Origin: Mesorhizobium australicum WSM2073
GTDB taxonomy: Bacteria; Pseudomonadota; Alphaproteobacteria; Rhizobiales; Rhizobiaceae
DNA: 64,000 bases
Assembly: GCF_000230995.2 (NCBI RefSeq)
Contig: NC_019973.1
Location: forward strand, 5,532,001 to 5,596,000
Direction of reading: 5' to 3'
This document shows, in pieces, positions 62,355 to 64,000 of the stretch (the first letter of the stretch is position 1; the number at the start of each line of letters is the position of its first letter). Position numbers and translations under genes: made by a program. The notes below the pieces were generated by a model. That model was not told the DNA's origin. It was given only the letters and a program-made list of their open reading frames with translations, and made no database searches.

Positions 62355-63095
62355 ATGACACATACTTCCGACATCACGCGGCCGCCGAAGGATCTGATCG
62401 ACGCGCTAAAGGAGATCGGCGCCGCGACGGTTGCCGGCACGCTTGGCCATATGGGCTTCCGCAATCCGCATATGGTCGGCCCGGTGGCGCAGAACCACGG
62501 GAGATCGATCGTCGGGCCGGCGCTGACGCTGCAGTTCCTGCCGCAGCGGCCCGATCTTTTCAACGAGGGAGAATATGCCGATCCGGAAACACAGCTGCAC
62601 CGGCATGTGCTGTACCACGCACAGGAAGGGGATGTGGTCGTGGTCGATGCGCGCGGCGACATGAGTTCGGGCGTCTTCGGCGATATGATGTCGACGTATT
62701 TCAAGGGCAGAGGCGGCGCGGGCATCGTCATCGACGGCTGCATGCGCGACCGGCCCAATGTCGAAAAGCTCGATCTGGCCCTATGGCTGCGCGGCTGGAC
62801 GCCCAACTACCATGTGCAAACCAGCATTTATCCCAATGCCGTCAACGTTCCGATTGCCTGCGGCGGTGTCACCGTGATCCCCGGCGACATCATCGTCGCC
62901 GACGATGATGGGGTGGTGGTGCTACCCGTTGCGATGGCCGCGAAGGTGATCGAAGAATCCCAGAAACATCACGACTGGGAGGAGTTCTCACGCATGAAGC
63001 TCATGGAGGGCGGGTCGTTGCAACGCTATTATCCGCTGCACCCAAGTGCGACCGAAGAGTACGAGGCTTGGCGGGCAACCAACCCAAAATTTTGA
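62355..63095 (+). CDS. RraA-like / HMG-CHA aldolase family protein
   Basis: 246 residues. GxxxxR-D signature in VIDGCMRDRPN and VVVDARGDM; the VADDDGVVVLP tail is typical. Family members are 4-hydroxy-4-methyl-2-oxoglutarate-type aldolases or decarboxylases; RNase E inhibition is unlikely here. As the last gene after the dehydratase it may cleave a 2-keto-3-deoxy sugar acid product. Confidence 0.86.
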   Translation: MTHTSDITRPPKDLIDALKEIGAATVAGTLGHMGFRNPHMVGPVAQNHGRSIVGPALTLQFLPQRPDLFNEGEYADPETQLHRHVLYHAQEGDVVVVDARGDMSSGVFGDMMSTYFKGRGGAGIVIDGCMRDRPNVEKLDLALWLRGWTPNYHVQTSIYPNAVNVPIACGGVTVIPGDIIVADDDGVVVLPVAMAAKVIEESQKHHDWEEFSRMKLMEGGSLQRYYPLHPSATEEYEAWRATNPKF

Positions 63096-63157
63096 TGGAC
63101 GATCGAGATCCCGAAATGTCTCATGAAGGGCAGGCGACCGCCAGTCCCAGACGGGCG

Positions 63158-64000
63158 TTAGTCACGCGTTACGGACAGTCCCGCGATAAGCGGAGCGTAC
63201 GCGGCGAGCCTGCGGGATACGAACTCCGTGAAAAGCCGAACGCGCTTCGTCTTGCGTGTCTCCCCCTGCGTGAGAATCCAGAGTGTCCCATGCATGGGCG
63301 GGTTGGTGCCCGGCACCCTCACGAGCAGGGGGTCGGCATCTCCGACAAAGCACGGCAGTTTCGTCATCCCGATCCCTTGCTGCGCCGCGATGATCTGCGT
63401 CTCGGCATCCGGAGTCCTGAACGGAGCTCCCGTGATGTGAACTTCTCCCTCGCGCGCCCAGTCCGGAATTCCATGATTGTCTATTGCGATCCACCGGAGG
63501 GGATCAGGCGTGCCCGCACGCAACGCGGGTAGTCGATCGCGAGACGTGTAGACGCCGCTGAACACCTCCGGTCCCTTCAGGCCGTGAAGATTGAGCGGCA
63601 GGGTCTTGCGGTCGGCGACAATGCGGATCGCGACGTCGGCCTCTCGGTTAGTCAGATTCGCCACCTCGCCAGTGGTCAAGATTTCCATCTCGATGTCCGG
63701 ATGCATACGCGCGAAGTCGGCGAGATCCGGCATGAGCAGGTGTGTGGCGAGGAACGGTGGAACTGTCACCCGCAACAGCCCGCGCGCGCTCTGGTCGCGA
63801 CCGAAGACACGCGTCTCCAGCTGGTGCGACGACGCTTCCATCTGGTTCGCGAGCTCGAGGACCTCCTCGCCCGCAGCCGTCAGGCGGTAGCCCGAAGGCA
63901 GCTTTTCGAACATCTGCGCCCCGAGGCGTTCCTCAAGTTGAGCGATTCGTCGCAGCACGGTCGAGTGATACACGCCGAGGCGCTCGGCGGCAGCCCGCAC
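63158..64000 (-). CDS. LysR-family regulator (5' end beyond window)
   Basis: At least 280 residues; the frame is open at base 64000, so the true start lies outside. Helix-turn-helix remnant AAERLGVYHSTVLRRIAQLE, then effector domain (LRVTVPPFLATHLLMPDLAD to RRLAAYAPLIAG). Convergent with the RraA-like gene. Confidence 0.9.
   Translation of the reverse strand: MRAAAERLGVYHSTVLRRIAQLEERLGAQMFEKLPSGYRLTAAGEEVLELANQMEASSHQLETRVFGRDQSARGLLRVTVPPFLATHLLMPDLADFARMHPDIEMEILTTGEVANLTNREADVAIRIVADRKTLPLNLHGLKGPEVFSGVYTSRDRLPALRAGTPDPLRWIAIDNHGIPDWAREGEVHITGAPFRTPDAETQIIAAQQGIGMTKLPCFVGDADPLLVRVPGTNPPMHGTLWILTQGETRKTKRVRLFTEFVSRRLAAYAPLIAGLSVTRD

Noticed and set aside
1..64000. tRNA or rRNA genes, CRISPR arrays, insertion sequences, phage or integrase genes
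   Set aside because: Looked for cloverleaf-like blocks, direct-repeat arrays and transposase motifs by eye and saw none; a computed search would be firmer.

Overview
The window looks like a chromosomal segment of a GC-rich alphaproteobacterium of the order Hyphomicrobiales (Rhizobiales), most likely Mesorhizobium or a close relative. The evidence is the combination of a CheB/CheR/HWE kinase fusion, NepR-type small proteins with an EcfG-type sigma factor, a Tad/Flp pilus locus, and a dense set of sugar-acid uptake and enolase-superfamily genes. No tRNA, rRNA, CRISPR array, insertion sequence or phage gene was seen. Both ends cut genes: the kinase at base 1 and a LysR regulator at base 64000.

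Region 1 (1-28600) reads as a general stress response (GSR) neighbourhood. It begins with a CheB-CheR-PAS-HWE kinase (minus strand). Diverging from it are a NepR-like anti-sigma protein and a receiver protein whose C-terminus resembles sigma region 2, the reverse of the PhyR domain order. Next come two operons. The first (4205-13155) encodes three sugar-nucleotide SDR enzymes, a B12/radical-SAM protein, a GT4 and three CgeB-type glycosyltransferases. The second (15357-24000) encodes myo-inositol-phosphate synthase, a histidine phosphatase, a fourth CgeB-type enzyme, a nucleotidyltransferase, two methyltransferases, an apparently circularly permuted glycosidase barrel, a second GT4 and a CelD/BcsL-like acyltransferase. 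Between them lie a small stress-type gene and an unusual phosphoribosyltransferase-like/kinase-like fusion. A second NepR-like gene faces an EcfG-like sigma gene tail to tail. A large-subunit catalase and small stress-type genes follow.

The strongest new observation is that nine sites fitting GGAAC-N16-NGTT, the EcfG promoter form, plus a weaker tenth, sit upstream of these genes with identical spacing. Two of them precede the two glycoconjugate operons. I infer a stress-induced pathway for an inositol- and/or xylose-containing glycoconjugate. The product is unknown.

Region 2 (28771-42017) is a Tad/Flp pilus locus in two divergent arms: cpaF-tadB-tadC-tadD-cpaA on the minus strand, and flp-cpaB-cpaC-lipoprotein-tadG-tadE-tadE-like-cpaE on the plus strand, followed by an L,D-transpeptidase and a membrane-anchored coiled-coil protein. 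The 540-bp divergent spacer is AT-rich and holds a perfect CtrA-type TTAA-N7-TTAA site.

Region 3 (42055-64000) is carbohydrate and sugar-acid catabolism: an esterase, an aldehyde and an iron-type alcohol dehydrogenase, a GntR-controlled ribose-type ABC system with a DJ-1/PfpI protein, three minus-strand and one plus-strand mandelate-racemase/enolase-superfamily dehydratases, a second GntR regulator, a maltose-type ABC transporter, an RraA-like aldolase and a truncated LysR regulator.
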